Assembly: GCF_001558155.1 (NCBI RefSeq)
Contig: NZ_LOAS01000021.1
Span: 1-64,000, forward strand
Direction: 5' to 3'
Source: Aliiruegeria sabulilitoris
GTDB taxonomy: Bacteria > Pseudomonadota > Alphaproteobacteria > Rhodobacterales > Rhodobacteraceae
Length of the DNA stretch: 64,000 nt
Shown here: piece by piece, positions 26,678 to 34,994 of the stretch
Position numbering within the stretch: the stretch's first letter is position 1
Layout: every line of letters starts with the position of its first letter
Position numbers and translations under genes: made by a program
The notes under the pieces: generated by a model
Databases searched by the model: none
The model's input: the letters and a program-made list of their open reading frames with translations, nothing else
Told to the model about the DNA's origin: nothing

Positions 26678-27937
26678 TCAGAAACCTCCCTTGGCTTGCG
26701 GGCTGGCAAAGGTAAGCCAGACGGCCGCGGTCCAGGTGAAATGTTGGCCGCCGGCGGGGGTGCCGTCGACGGGGCTGTGATATTCTGCAAATCCGTGATC
26801 GGCGATCACGGCGCGGGTTCCCAGGCGCACCTTCTCGGCAAGCTCGGTATGGCCCATCTCGGCCAGCCCGGCGCCAATCTGGCTGTTGGCCATGCACCAG
26901 AGGGGGCCGCGCCAATAACGGATATGGTCGAAACCGGGCGCTTCGGGATCAATCGAGGGCACCGGGTATTTCACCGCAGCCAGTATCCGTTCGAGATGCG
27001 GGATCATCCGCGTGTCGTCCATGCCGGCATACCAGCAATAGAAGGAGGCACAGGAGAGCGTGTTGGTGAATTCGCCCGCGCGCATGTTGATGCTGTCGTA
27101 GTAGCCCCCATCCGCGTTCCAGAACTTCTCGGCGCTTTCGACCATCGAGTCGATCCAGCCTTGAATCTCCGCGCCGTCCGGCTTGCCGAACTCTTGCGCG
27201 ATCCAAAGAAGATCCCTGTGCGCGCGCAGGAGCATGAAATGCATCCCGGGATCGGCCACGCGAAGGGGGGATTTCTCGTTGATCGTGTCAATGTCCCAGC
27301 CACAATCGCGCGAGAAATAGAGCAGCGCGAGATACTGGTCATATTGCTGCTTGGTCGGCCGCATGTCGTTATTGACATGGCTGGTGTCTCGCCGCGTGTA
27401 TTCGCCGACCATGGACGTATCGACATTGGCCATGGAGCTGTCCCAGTCGGGCGCATTGTCCCGCCCGGATTCCCACGGGTGGGTGACACAGCACAGACCG
27501 TCGGTGACCCGTGCCCGCATGAACCAGCGGTGCCAGTTCAGAAGCCCTTCGTAGAGACCTTCCAGCCGGGCGCGGCCCGCCGCCTTGTCGCTCTCGTAGA
27601 CGGCGCGCGCCATGGTCGCGGCAATCGGCGGCTGGGAGATGCCGGAGGTCGGCGGCGTGTGCTCGACGCCCCAGACATCCGGGCCGGGGAAGTATTCCGG
27701 CACCTGGCGGTGGAAGATGATATGGGGCACCATCCCATCCTCCCATTGCGAGGCAAAGAGCGTTTCAAGCTCGACCCAGGCCCGATTGTTGTCGAAGGTA
27801 GAGAACCCCCAGGCCGCGAAGGCGCTGTCCCAGTTCCACTGGTAGGGGTAGAGGCCCGAGGTGGGCACGGTATAGCTGCCACGGTCGTTGTCCCGCAGGA
27901 TCTGCCGGGCCTCTTCGTCTAGATGTTCGTAGGTCAT
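26678..27937 (-). CDS. GH63/MGH1-like glycoside hydrolase, candidate glucosyl-/mannosylglycerate hydrolase
   Basis: This 419-residue protein has no signal peptide and should act in the cytoplasm on imported substrate. It has the (alpha/alpha)6-barrel pattern of MGH1-like GH63 enzymes: YPYQWNWDSAF at 30-40, WESGRDNAPDWD at 155-166 containing the expected acid Asp, and FAEYHSPVDG at 383-392 containing the expected Glu, then FTWTAAVWL. These are the landmarks of mannosylglycerate/glucosylglycerate hydrolases of GH63. Trehalase-like or other alpha-glucosidase activity remains possible. The glycerate kinase in the same operon favours a glycerate-releasing enzyme. Six bases separate it from the permease gene. 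Confidence 0.85.
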   Translation of the reverse strand: MTYEHLDEEARQILRDNDRGSYTVPTSGLYPYQWNWDSAFAAWGFSTFDNNRAWVELETLFASQWEDGMVPHIIFHRQVPEYFPGPDVWGVEHTPPTSGISQPPIAATMARAVYESDKAAGRARLEGLYEGLLNWHRWFMRARVTDGLCCVTHPWESGRDNAPDWDSSMANVDTSMVGEYTRRDTSHVNNDMRPTKQQYDQYLALLYFSRDCGWDIDTINEKSPLRVADPGMHFMLLRAHRDLLWIAQEFGKPDGAEIQGWIDSMVESAEKFWNADGGYYDSINMRAGEFTNTLSCASFYCWYAGMDDTRMIPHLERILAAVKYPVPSIDPEAPGFDHIRYWRGPLWCMANSQIGAGLAEMGHTELAEKVRLGTRAVIADHGFAEYHSPVDGTPAGGQHFTWTAAVWLTFASPQAKGGF

Positions 27938-27943
27938 TTACCG

Positions 27944-29158
27944 TTATCCCTTGACCGATCCGGCCGTGAGGCCCTTGGTCATGAATTTTTCGAGCCCGAG
28001 GAAGAGCACCATGATGGGAAGGGTGGCGATCACCGCACCGGCCATCAGGTGTTGTCGTGGCACCTCGGAGGAGTTGAGCGAGGCCACCCCGCGTGTCAGC
28101 GTGAACTTGGACGGGTCGTCCAGCAGCATGAAGGCCAGCAGGAACTCGTTCCAGGCGATCATGAAGACATAGAGCGAGACCGAGGCCAGCGCGGGCAGCG
28201 AAAGCGGCAGTGTGATCTTCCAGATCACGGCGAGCCGGGAGAGACCGTCCATCAGGCCGGCTTCTTCCACCTCGGCCGGCAACCCTCGGAAATAGCCCTG
28301 CAACATGTAGAGCGAGACCGGGATCGTGGTGACCGGGTAGATCAGGATAAGGCCGAAGAGCGAGTTGCGCAGCCCCGTCATCGAGAAGACGATATAGATG
28401 GGCAGGGCGACGACGATCATCGGCACCATGTAGATCAGCAGGATGGAGCGGGAGAAGGCCGCCGCGCCCTTGAAGCGCAACCGCGCCACCGCGTAGGCGC
28501 CCGGCACCGAGAAGAGCAGCGTCACGAAGACGGTGACCACGGAGATGAAGAAGGACGTCCACAGATAGGAGCCGAAGCCGAAATCGGTGAAAAGCTCCTG
28601 GTAGGATCGAAACAGGCCCCAGCCCTTGGAGAGGTCGAGCGTGAAGTCGAGCGGGTTCTGCAGGAGCGCCTGCTGGGATTTGAACGAGGTCATCACCATC
28701 ACGTAGAAGGGGATGATGACGATGGCGGTGAAGAAGACATAGCCGAAGCCGGTGAGGAAGGAGATCACGACCCCCTCGAATTCGTGCCGGTTCATTTCCC
28801 CCATCGGATGTCCGCCGAGCATGGCACTGAGCGGCCAGCCGGCGCCGAAACCGACGAAGAGTGCGGTCAGAACCTTGTGAATGAAGGTCACACCCTCGCC
28901 GGTCAGCACCGGGCCGAGACCGACCAGCATCAGCGCGAAGGTGGCGAGCGCGCCACCGCCGATCAATGCCCATTTGTTGGTCACCCTGAACGCGGCCAGG
29001 CCGAGCCCCACGCCGACGATCAGCGTTCCGATCAGGCCGGGGCGGAAGGCGGCGCCGGTGATGAAGGACATCATGACGGCGACGGTGGTGACGATGACGA
29101 AGAGCCAGAGGAAACCGATGACCGGCCCCACGAGCTTTCCTTGACGAAGAGCTTTCAT
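27944..29158 (-). CDS. ABC sugar importer permease, MalG type with N-terminal membrane extension
   Basis: This encodes 404 residues, about 120 more than a usual MalG-type permease. The C-terminal 280 residues carry the normal fold, with VMTSFKSQ after the first core helix and the EAA loop (EEAGLMDGLSRLAVIWKITLPL). The extra N-terminus has about four hydrophobic segments (about 10-30, 34-52, 58-76, 84-104). It is fused to the normal TM1 through a GGHPMGEMNRHEFEG linker. One base separates its ATG from the stop of the MalF-type gene. The extension is unusual and of unknown role. Confidence 0.92.
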   Translation of the reverse strand: MKALRQGKLVGPVIGFLWLFVIVTTVAVMMSFITGAAFRPGLIGTLIVGVGLGLAAFRVTNKWALIGGGALATFALMLVGLGPVLTGEGVTFIHKVLTALFVGFGAGWPLSAMLGGHPMGEMNRHEFEGVVISFLTGFGYVFFTAIVIIPFYVMVMTSFKSQQALLQNPLDFTLDLSKGWGLFRSYQELFTDFGFGSYLWTSFFISVVTVFVTLLFSVPGAYAVARLRFKGAAAFSRSILLIYMVPMIVVALPIYIVFSMTGLRNSLFGLILIYPVTTIPVSLYMLQGYFRGLPAEVEEAGLMDGLSRLAVIWKITLPLSLPALASVSLYVFMIAWNEFLLAFMLLDDPSKFTLTRGVASLNSSEVPRQHLMAGAVIATLPIMVLFLGLEKFMTKGLTAGSVKG

Positions 29159-29159
29159 C

Positions 29160-30407
29160 TCAGAGACCCTCCTCACGGCTGATGAACTTGAAGAAGAAGA
29201 TCGAGAACACGAGCAGGCAGCCGAACACGATCACCGCGACCGCTGCCCCTGCCCCGATATTCGAGACGGCGAAGGCCTGTTCGTAGACATTCACGGTGAG
29301 CGTCCGCGTGCCCGCGTTACCGCCCGTGAGCAGGAAGATGTCGTCGAACTTGTTGAAGGTCCAGATGAAGCGCAACAGGAAGACGACCGAGAGGATGCCG
29401 AGCAGCATGGGCATCGACAGGTACCAGAATTTCTGGAACGGCGAGGCGCCATCCATATCAGCGGCCTCGTACATGTCGGTGTCGATGGCCTGCAGACGCG
29501 CCAGGATGAACAGGAAGCTGAGCGGGAAGTAGCGCCAGATCTCGAAGACGATCACCATGATCAACGCCAGCGGCTTCTGGCCGAAAAAGTTGATGCCTTC
29601 CTCGGTCACGCCCATCCGGATCAGCAATTCGTTGGCCGAGCCCGAGGTCGGGTCGAACAGCGTCACCCAGGTGAAGGCCACGGCGATGACAGGGGCGACA
29701 TAGGGAAAAAGGTAGAGGCCGCGCAGAATGCCCTGACCACGGAACTCGTGGTTCAGCAGAAGCGCCGCAAACAGGCCGACCACGATGGCCCCAATCGTGC
29801 CGAAAACCGTGTAGGCCAGCGTTACCCCGAAGACGCTCCAGAACTCAGAGCCGTCAAAGACGCGCTTGAAGTTGTCGAGCGTGAACTGGGCATTGGTCAG
29901 TATGAAATCGGCCTTGCCGGTCACGACCGGTTCGCTGTCCTTCGGATCGCCACCCCAGTCGAAATACTCCTGCCCGACTTCCACATCGATCTGGAAACGC
30001 TCGTTAAATTTCGGGTCGATGGTACCGAAGTCACAGTAGAAGGTCGTTCCGGTCTGCTCACAGGCTTCTGGGATTTCACCGGTGATCGTGACACCAACGG
30101 GCCATTCATCCTTGAGCGTGACGCCTTCGATGACCGCGTCCTGGCTCCGGTTGGACAGGCGGTATTCGATCGTCGCGGTATCGCCCGCGGCGGCAGGTTT
30201 TCCCTTGACGGATTCGCGCACGACCGGGACAGGCGGACGCAGGTCGGCAAGCTGAACCGGCTTGAAGGAAATCCAGAAAATCGACAGCAAAGGCAGGATG
30301 ATGACCATCGCCACGCTGAATATCGTCGGGAACAGGAGTCCCCAGGCCAGACGCGCCTCGCGCTTTGCGAGCGGGCCTGTACCTTTTGGAGGTACTGCGG
30401 TTGTCAT
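29160..30407 (-). CDS. ABC sugar importer permease, MalF type with inserted periplasmic domain
   Basis: This encodes 415 residues. A first transmembrane helix (about 20-45) is followed by a periplasmic segment of some 120 residues (about 50-170) with beta-rich, DUF11/CARDB-like sequence: GDTATIEYRLSNRSQDAV, VTLKDEWPVGVTITGEIP and a Cys pair (EACEQ, YCDFG). The transport domain then resumes at FTLDNFKRVF, with the EAA loop (YEAADMDGASPFQKFWYLSMPM). In E. coli MalF the corresponding P2 loop contacts the binding protein; here the loop appears to be a different domain. Confidence 0.92.
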   Translation of the reverse strand: MTTAVPPKGTGPLAKREARLAWGLLFPTIFSVAMVIILPLLSIFWISFKPVQLADLRPPVPVVRESVKGKPAAAGDTATIEYRLSNRSQDAVIEGVTLKDEWPVGVTITGEIPEACEQTGTTFYCDFGTIDPKFNERFQIDVEVGQEYFDWGGDPKDSEPVVTGKADFILTNAQFTLDNFKRVFDGSEFWSVFGVTLAYTVFGTIGAIVVGLFAALLLNHEFRGQGILRGLYLFPYVAPVIAVAFTWVTLFDPTSGSANELLIRMGVTEEGINFFGQKPLALIMVIVFEIWRYFPLSFLFILARLQAIDTDMYEAADMDGASPFQKFWYLSMPMLLGILSVVFLLRFIWTFNKFDDIFLLTGGNAGTRTLTVNVYEQAFAVSNIGAGAAVAVIVFGCLLVFSIFFFKFISREEGL

Positions 30408-30462
30408 TTGGGTCTCCGCTGGTCGCCGGCGGGGAAATGGGCGAACCTGTGATGGAGGGGGT

Positions 30463-30487
30463 GGCCCCGGAGCGCATCCCCGGGGCC
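30463..30487 (-). repeat. GC hairpin between binding-protein and permease genes
   Basis: GGCCCCGG / CCGGGGCC with a 9-base loop lies 10 bases after the binding-protein stop. No T-run follows on the minus strand. Hairpins at this place in ABC operons commonly stabilise the binding-protein mRNA or reduce read-through into the permeases. Confidence 0.6.
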
Positions 30488-30496
30488 GTTTTCCGC

Positions 30497-31843
30497 TTAC
30501 TGGATCTTGGCCAGTTCTTCGTTGAGCGTTGCAACTGTCGCGGCGGCATCACGCTCGCCATCGACATATTCACGCACCAGCCGGTTGAAGACCTGGGAGT
30601 TGATCATCTTGGAAGCCAGCGCCAGCTGCCCTTCCTTGACGCCCCAACGCTGGGCCACGTCCAGACCGCCCACGATCTCGCTGATCATTTCCGGCGCGTA
30701 GAGCTCGGAAAGCGGCGCCTTACGGTCCACACCCACGTCCAGCTTCGACCATGCCATGGTGAACTTCTCGGGATCTTCGGCCGTGCCCTTGCGGATCGGG
30801 AACTTCCCTTCCGGCGCGATGGAGAGCGTTTGGGTGTAGCCTTGGTCCATCGAGTACTTCACGAAGTCGATCGCAGCCTCGGTATCGGCGTCATTGGTGA
30901 TGCCGAAATACCGGGTGTCGCCCCAGGCGGCGCCATCGGGGTTGGACGGACCGGCAAAGGTGGTGACGATACCGGTGAGCGAGGCCAGCTCCGGCGAGGT
31001 CGGGTCGTCATTGATGGTCGGCGGGGCGCTGTCGCGCAGGCCGGCCAACTCGTCGAGGATGAAAGGCGACCAGATGATCATCGCGGCCTGACCGGCGAAA
31101 TACATCTCGCGGGACTGTTTCCAGAACAGCTCACCCTTGGGCGACGCCTCCACGAGCGCCTTGTAGAAATCCAGCACTTCGGTGGTCTTGGCCTCGTCCA
31201 GCTCGGCAAAGCCGCCATCACCCACCGGCGAGACACCGTTGGCGAGGAAGACATGCTCGAGCACCTGGCTCATGAAGCTCTCATCGACCTTGGTCGGGGC
31301 GACGAAGCCATACATCTCGGGCGGGTTGTGCAGTTTGCCAAGCGCGGCGACAACGGCGGCGTAGGTGGTGGGCGGCTCCAGCCCGGCCTCTTCGAACTTG
31401 TCCTTGCGGTAGACGATCATCTGCGTCCAGCCATCGACCGGAACGGCGGCCACACCGCCCTCATAGGCGACCATCTCCAGACCGCCGGGGGCAAAGGTGT
31501 CGTTGCCAAGCCCCTCCATGACCTCATTGGCGGCCTCGCCGTCGAGGATACCGGCTTCGGCCCAGGGCAGCACGTTGACCAGCGGCGTGTAGATCACGTC
31601 GGGCAGGTCGCCGGCGGCGAAGGCGGCGGTGGCGCGGGTTGCCAGATCTTTCTCGGTGACCGGGATCACCTCGACCTCCGTACCGGATTCGGCGGTAAAG
31701 GCCGCGGCCATCTCTTCCTGCTTGGCCAGGCGCTCGGGCTGCTCCTCGGTGGTCCAGAAGCGGATGGTATCCGCGTTGGCCGCGAGGCCGGACAGTAGCA
31801 GCGCAAGCGCCGTTCCGGTCAGCAGTTTGCTATTTATCGACAT
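30497..31843 (-). CDS. ABC extracellular solute-binding protein, family 1
   Basis: This 448-residue periplasmic binding protein has a Sec signal peptide (hydrophobic 8-21, cleavage after ANA at about 24). The mature part shows family 1 features: KQEEMAAAFTAESGTEVEVIPV, VPVDGWTQMIVYRKDKFEEA and VAPTKVDESF. There is no lipobox, so it should be soluble. The start codon overlaps the lacI stop by one base (TGATG) and GGGAGG lies 5 bases upstream. It presumably determines specificity for the glycosyl-glycerate proposed for this operon. Confidence 0.93.
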   Translation of the reverse strand: MSINSKLLTGTALALLLSGLAANADTIRFWTTEEQPERLAKQEEMAAAFTAESGTEVEVIPVTEKDLATRATAAFAAGDLPDVIYTPLVNVLPWAEAGILDGEAANEVMEGLGNDTFAPGGLEMVAYEGGVAAVPVDGWTQMIVYRKDKFEEAGLEPPTTYAAVVAALGKLHNPPEMYGFVAPTKVDESFMSQVLEHVFLANGVSPVGDGGFAELDEAKTTEVLDFYKALVEASPKGELFWKQSREMYFAGQAAMIIWSPFILDELAGLRDSAPPTINDDPTSPELASLTGIVTTFAGPSNPDGAAWGDTRYFGITNDADTEAAIDFVKYSMDQGYTQTLSIAPEGKFPIRKGTAEDPEKFTMAWSKLDVGVDRKAPLSELYAPEMISEIVGGLDVAQRWGVKEGQLALASKMINSQVFNRLVREYVDGERDAAATVATLNEELAKIQ

Positions 31844-32964
31844 CAATTCCTCCCTTGGGATTTGAGATTTTTACGCACCCGGCGGGCGAGTTCCGCCGGG
31901 GACATGCTTGGTTGCCCGTGAGAGCCACGGGCGACAAACCTGGCTTGTGCCAGTTCACGCAGTTCCTCCGGGGCCTCTCCCCGGATCCTGCGAATGAGCA
32001 GTTCGGTCAGCCGAACCCCCGCCTGGCGCATATCGACCGAAAAGGTCGAGAGCGCTGGCGACAACATCCCACCTTCGAGCAGGCCATCGTAGGAAACGAC
32101 CGAAACGTCGCTGCCAACCTTGAGCCCGAGGGATTCGGCGGCGGTGTAACCGCCGAAAGCGGCCCGGTCGGCGGAAAAGACAAGTGCGGTCGGCGGGTTT
32201 TCCAGTGTCAGCAATTCCCTGGCGGCGGCCTCGCCGGCCTCCGGGTTGAGCGCCCCCTGCCCGATCAGTTCCGGCGCGTCCGGCAAGCCGCACATGGCGA
32301 GCCCGGAGCGATACCCCCCCAGACGCAACTCGGAAAACGTGTAGCCGTCCCGTCCCGGAACGAAGCCGATCCGACGGTGCCCGAGACCGTAGAGGATGCA
32401 CACGGCCTCCTCGATCGCCACTTCGCTCTCGATATCGTACCAGGCGCAGCCCTCCGGATTCCGAGTCCGGCCGAATAGGACGAAGGGGACGTGGTTCTTT
32501 TTCAGGAAATCGATACGCGGGTCGTCCATGTAGGTGCGTGGCAGGATGAACCCATCGGCCTTGTGCGCGCCGACGAGCCGGCCCAGAACCCGTTCAGTGT
32601 CCTCGTTGGAGGACGCCGTCGCCAGGGTCAGCGACCAATCCGCCTCGGAGGCCGCCTCGCTGATGCCGGCCAGGAAACTCGCAAGGAAGGGCCGGTGCCC
32701 ATCGTGCTCGGTCGTCTGCAGGACAAGCCCCACGGAGCGCACGACACCGGTCCGGATTGCCTGCGCATGGCTCAGCGGGCTGTAGCCCATGGCCTCGGCC
32801 GCATGCTTCACCCGAAGCCGGGTGCTCTCGGAAATGTCGGGATACCCGTTGAGCGCCCGCGACACGGTCCCCTTGGCCAGGCCGAGTGACTCGGCGAGGT
32901 CGGTAATGGTGACGCGCTGACGTCGTCCCGGAACTTTCACCCTGCGCTGTGCCAAATCAATCAT
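31843..32964 (-). CDS. LacI-family transcriptional regulator of the ABC/glycoside hydrolase operon
   Basis: This encodes 373 residues. The N-terminal LacI HTH (ITDLAESLGLAKGTVSRALNGYPDISESTRLRVKHAAEAMGY, residues about 20-60) is followed by a periplasmic-binding-protein-like effector domain (about 75-335). ATG 32964 has AGGGAG 6 bases upstream, and upstream in-frame starts are rejected. The stop overlaps the ATG of the binding-protein gene, so repressor and transporter share a transcript. A perfect palindrome starts 30 bases upstream of the start codon (32994-33009), which suggests autoregulation. Confidence 0.95.
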   Translation of the reverse strand: MIDLAQRRVKVPGRRQRVTITDLAESLGLAKGTVSRALNGYPDISESTRLRVKHAAEAMGYSPLSHAQAIRTGVVRSVGLVLQTTEHDGHRPFLASFLAGISEAASEADWSLTLATASSNEDTERVLGRLVGAHKADGFILPRTYMDDPRIDFLKKNHVPFVLFGRTRNPEGCAWYDIESEVAIEEAVCILYGLGHRRIGFVPGRDGYTFSELRLGGYRSGLAMCGLPDAPELIGQGALNPEAGEAAARELLTLENPPTALVFSADRAAFGGYTAAESLGLKVGSDVSVVSYDGLLEGGMLSPALSTFSVDMRQAGVRLTELLIRRIRGEAPEELRELAQARFVARGSHGQPSMSPAELARRVRKNLKSQGRN

Positions 32965-32993
32965 GTCTCGCTCCCTGCCCTTTACGAGACGCT

Positions 32994-33009
32994 CCGAAAC
33001 CGGTTTCGG
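32994..33009. promoter_or_regulatory. Probable LacI-type operator O1
   Basis: CCGAAACCGGTTTCGG is a perfect 16-bp palindrome with the central CG typical of LacI-family operators. It sits 11 bases downstream of a TATAAG sequence on the minus strand (33025-33020), over the expected transcription start, so binding should block the operon promoter. Confidence 0.75.
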
Positions 33010-33019
33010 CAACAAAAAA

Positions 33020-33025
33020 CTTATA
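33020..33025 (-). promoter_or_regulatory. Candidate -10 element of the lacI-ABC operon
   Basis: TATAAG reads on the minus strand about 56 bases before the lacI start, between the two operator copies. No good -35 is seen 17 bases further upstream, which would fit a weak or activated promoter. Confidence 0.4.
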
Positions 33026-33114
33026 TCGGGCGGAAGATATTTTCCGATGCGGGGCGTTTTCTCGTTTCAAATCATGATTTTGCACCTGCAGAATACGGGG
33101 AAACCAACGGATTT

Positions 33115-33130
33115 CCGAAACCGATTTCCT
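33115..33130. promoter_or_regulatory. Probable second LacI-type operator O2
   Basis: CCGAAACCGATTTCCT matches O1 at 13 of 16 positions, including the whole left half. The centres are 121 bp apart, a distance compatible with DNA looping by a LacI-family tetramer or with a second independent site. Confidence 0.6.
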
Positions 33131-33399
33131 TACAGATCAGCGGTTTGGCGATGCCCTTCGGAACTTCACGCATCGCATATCGTACCGGTCCGAAGCGACC
33201 GCTCAGGCCGGTTAAAACCCGCCGATAGGGATAGAAACGGCGTGCCCGCCCACGCCTTCACAACCGCCTGTCACGGTTCGGAACAGAACCGTCCGTGACC
33301 AGAACCGTGGTAACGGGGCGGCAAAACGAATCACGCCGCCGCCCCGGTATCTCGCGAACAGACTGCAGCCAGCGATGCGCAATGGCCGCAGAAGAAGCG

Positions 33400-33777
33400 T
33401 CAGCCGAGAAGCTTGGCTTTCTGGGCGGCGAATTCCTCCTCGGTAATCACGCCGTCGTTCTTCAGCTTGGCCAGTTTGTCCAACTCGTCTGCTGTCGAAA
33501 CCGCGCCGGCCGCATCGCGGATATAGGCTTTCTGGGCTTCCTGAAGCTTTTCCGCCGCCGCGCGGGAGCGCTCCTGCATCGCGTCACCGCGAATGATCAG
33601 GTAAAGCAACACACCGAGCCAGGGCACGATGATCACTCCGAGCATCCAGAGCCCTTTGCCCATACCGTCGAGGTCGTCGCTGGAGAATATATCGCTGACC
33701 ACGGCAATCAGCGTCCAGAACCAGGCTACAAGAAGGAAGATCAGAAAGATCGACCAGAAAATATGAAGGATGGGCAT
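33400..33777 (-). CDS. PLDc_N/SHOCT-domain membrane protein
   Basis: This encodes 125 residues. Two N-terminal transmembrane helices (about 4-25 and 42-62, the second WMLGVIIVPWLGVLLYLIIRG) match the PLDc_N membrane module. The last 35 residues (DELDKLAKLKNDGVITEEEFAAQKAKLLG) are a textbook SHOCT domain, a small oligomerisation motif. Function is unknown. The ATG is preceded by GGAGAG. Confidence 0.9.
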   Translation of the reverse strand: MPILHIFWSIFLIFLLVAWFWTLIAVVSDIFSSDDLDGMGKGLWMLGVIIVPWLGVLLYLIIRGDAMQERSRAAAEKLQEAQKAYIRDAAGAVSTADELDKLAKLKNDGVITEEEFAAQKAKLLG

Positions 33778-33808
33778 TATTCTCTCCTGTTGTACCGCCA
33801 GAATGGCG

Positions 33809-33829
33809 AGCCTCTCTACAGAGGCTTTT
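33809..33829 (+). terminator. Terminator-like hairpin upstream of the SHOCT gene
   Basis: AGCCTCT / AGAGGCT with a 4-base loop is followed by TTTT on the + strand. No + strand gene ends here. On the minus strand it lies 32 bases upstream of the SHOCT gene start, so it may be a leader structure or end an unseen + transcript. Confidence 0.35.
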
Positions 33830-33963
33830 GGGCGGATATGACGGCCGCCTGACGAAACGATAAAGCCGAAGGCTTTTTCAACACAACGATTCCACCGAAT
33901 TATTCCTTGGATTAAGGCATTTGGAGGTTACTATCGGCGACAAAAGGCCAACAGGAGGACCAG

Positions 33964-34362
33964 ATGGTTCGGATGCTGATTAATATAGCCACGCATGTTC
34001 TGGCGAACGCGATTGGGCTTTTCGTCGCCAGCGTGGTGCTTGGTGAGTCGTTCAGCTTTACGGCGCAGGGATTCATCGTCGCGACGTTGCTGCTCTCCGT
34101 GGCCGTCGCTATTGCCGGGCCGGTCATCGAGAACATGTCCGAAAAGAGCCTGCCCGCGCTCAAGGGCGGCGTCGCGCTCGTCACCACCTTTGTCGGATTG
34201 TGGATCACCACGATTCTGGTTGGGGGGATGCAGATCACCGGTCTGAGCACCTGGCTGCTGGGCACCCTGATCGTCTGGGTCGCCACGATGATCGCCATCA
34301 TGGTTTTGCCGATGTTCCTGCTCAAGAAATACGTCCAGAGCAAGACAGACGACAAGAAATAA
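33964..34362 (+). CDS. Four-helix membrane protein (superfamily IV phage-holin-like)
   Basis: This 132-residue protein is almost entirely hydrophobic, with four transmembrane helices (about 8-28, 36-54, 68-90, 97-120) and a Lys/Asp tail. The pattern ANAIGLFVASVVLG...VIENM resembles the 4-TMS phage holin superfamily IV, which in bacterial genomes is usually an ordinary membrane protein rather than a lysis gene. GGAGG precedes the ATG, and a strong terminator follows. Confidence 0.8.
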   Translation: MVRMLINIATHVLANAIGLFVASVVLGESFSFTAQGFIVATLLLSVAVAIAGPVIENMSEKSLPALKGGVALVTTFVGLWITTILVGGMQITGLSTWLLGTLIVWVATMIAIMVLPMFLLKKYVQSKTDDKK

Positions 34363-34387
34363 AGGGCCGTACGGCTCTCAAACAAGA

Positions 34388-34415
34388 ACGGCCAGCCCTG
34401 ACGGCTGGCCGTTTT
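34388..34415 (+). terminator. Strong terminator, probably bidirectional
   Basis: ACGGCCAGCC / GGCTGGCCGT form a 10-bp stem with a 5-base loop, followed by TTTT on the + strand. On the minus strand the tail is TTCTTGTTTG, so it may also end transcription of the convergent lipoprotein gene. Confidence 0.9.
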
Positions 34416-34433
34416 CGGTTAAGGTAGCCAGCG

Positions 34434-34994
34434 TCACTCGCTCGGCACGACAGCCACGGCAAGCGCCCGATCCACGGCAACGGCAATCCGGTCGCCTGCG
34501 GTTCTCGCGGCGGCAAAGGCGCGCATTTCCGGCGCAACGCCGACACGCTCTACCGTTCCATCCGCCAGCTTGATCACCGCGCTTTGAGTCAGCTCGTCAT
34601 AGGACAGGAACTCGACCACGGTCGATCCGGAGCCGATCATCGCAGCGCCCGGCTTGTCACCTTCCGCGGCCGTTCCGACCATGACTTCACCGATCGCGGT
34701 GCCCGGATCGGCCGGGTCAGCCATGCCCACGGCAACGGACTCGTAATAGTCCATCGTCACCGTGTCACCGACTTCGAGTTCACCGAAATTCTTGACCTGC
34801 GGTCCTGCGCGGAACACCACGGCGGTGCCGCCATCGCGAACCTTGAACAGGCGATCTTCCGGGAAAATCGCCTCGACCGTCCCGGTCAGGCTGACGGTCT
34901 CGCTGCGCTCGGCAAAGCTCGTGTTGCCGGTAAATGTATCACATCCCGCAGCAAGCAGCAGCGAACAGGCGATCAATCCCACTTTCAGATTCAT
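34434..34994 (-). CDS. Hypothetical lipoprotein
   Basis: This encodes 186 residues. The signal peptide MNLKVGLIACSLLLAAGC puts a lipobox cysteine at residue 18. The mature region has short beta-strand-like repeats (VSLTGTVEAIFPEDRLFKVR, VEFLSYDELTQSAVIKLADG), similar in style to metal- or solute-exposed OB-like lipoproteins. No family is named. The ATG at 34994 has GGAGGG 8 bases upstream; a GTG at 35003 is less likely. It follows the tryptophan dioxygenase gene on the same strand. Confidence 0.78.
   Translation of the reverse strand: MNLKVGLIACSLLLAAGCDTFTGNTSFAERSETVSLTGTVEAIFPEDRLFKVRDGGTAVVFRAGPQVKNFGELEVGDTVTMDYYESVAVGMADPADPGTAIGEVMVGTAAEGDKPGAAMIGSGSTVVEFLSYDELTQSAVIKLADGTVERVGVAPEMRAFAAARTAGDRIAVAVDRALAVAVVPSE

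Larger units (their letters stand above)
33010..33399. other. Regulatory intergenic region upstream of the lacI operon
   Basis: This stretch of 390 bases has no convincing gene. Besides the -10 and O2 it holds a perfect 12-bp palindrome AAATCATGATTT (33069-33080) and an imperfect hairpin near 33271-33299. The first 120 bases are relatively AT-rich. The rest shows nothing recognisable. Confidence 0.5.

Noticed and set aside
33964-34362. Holin-like protein as evidence of a prophage
   Set aside because: No other phage genes are near, and this four-helix family is common as an ordinary membrane protein.
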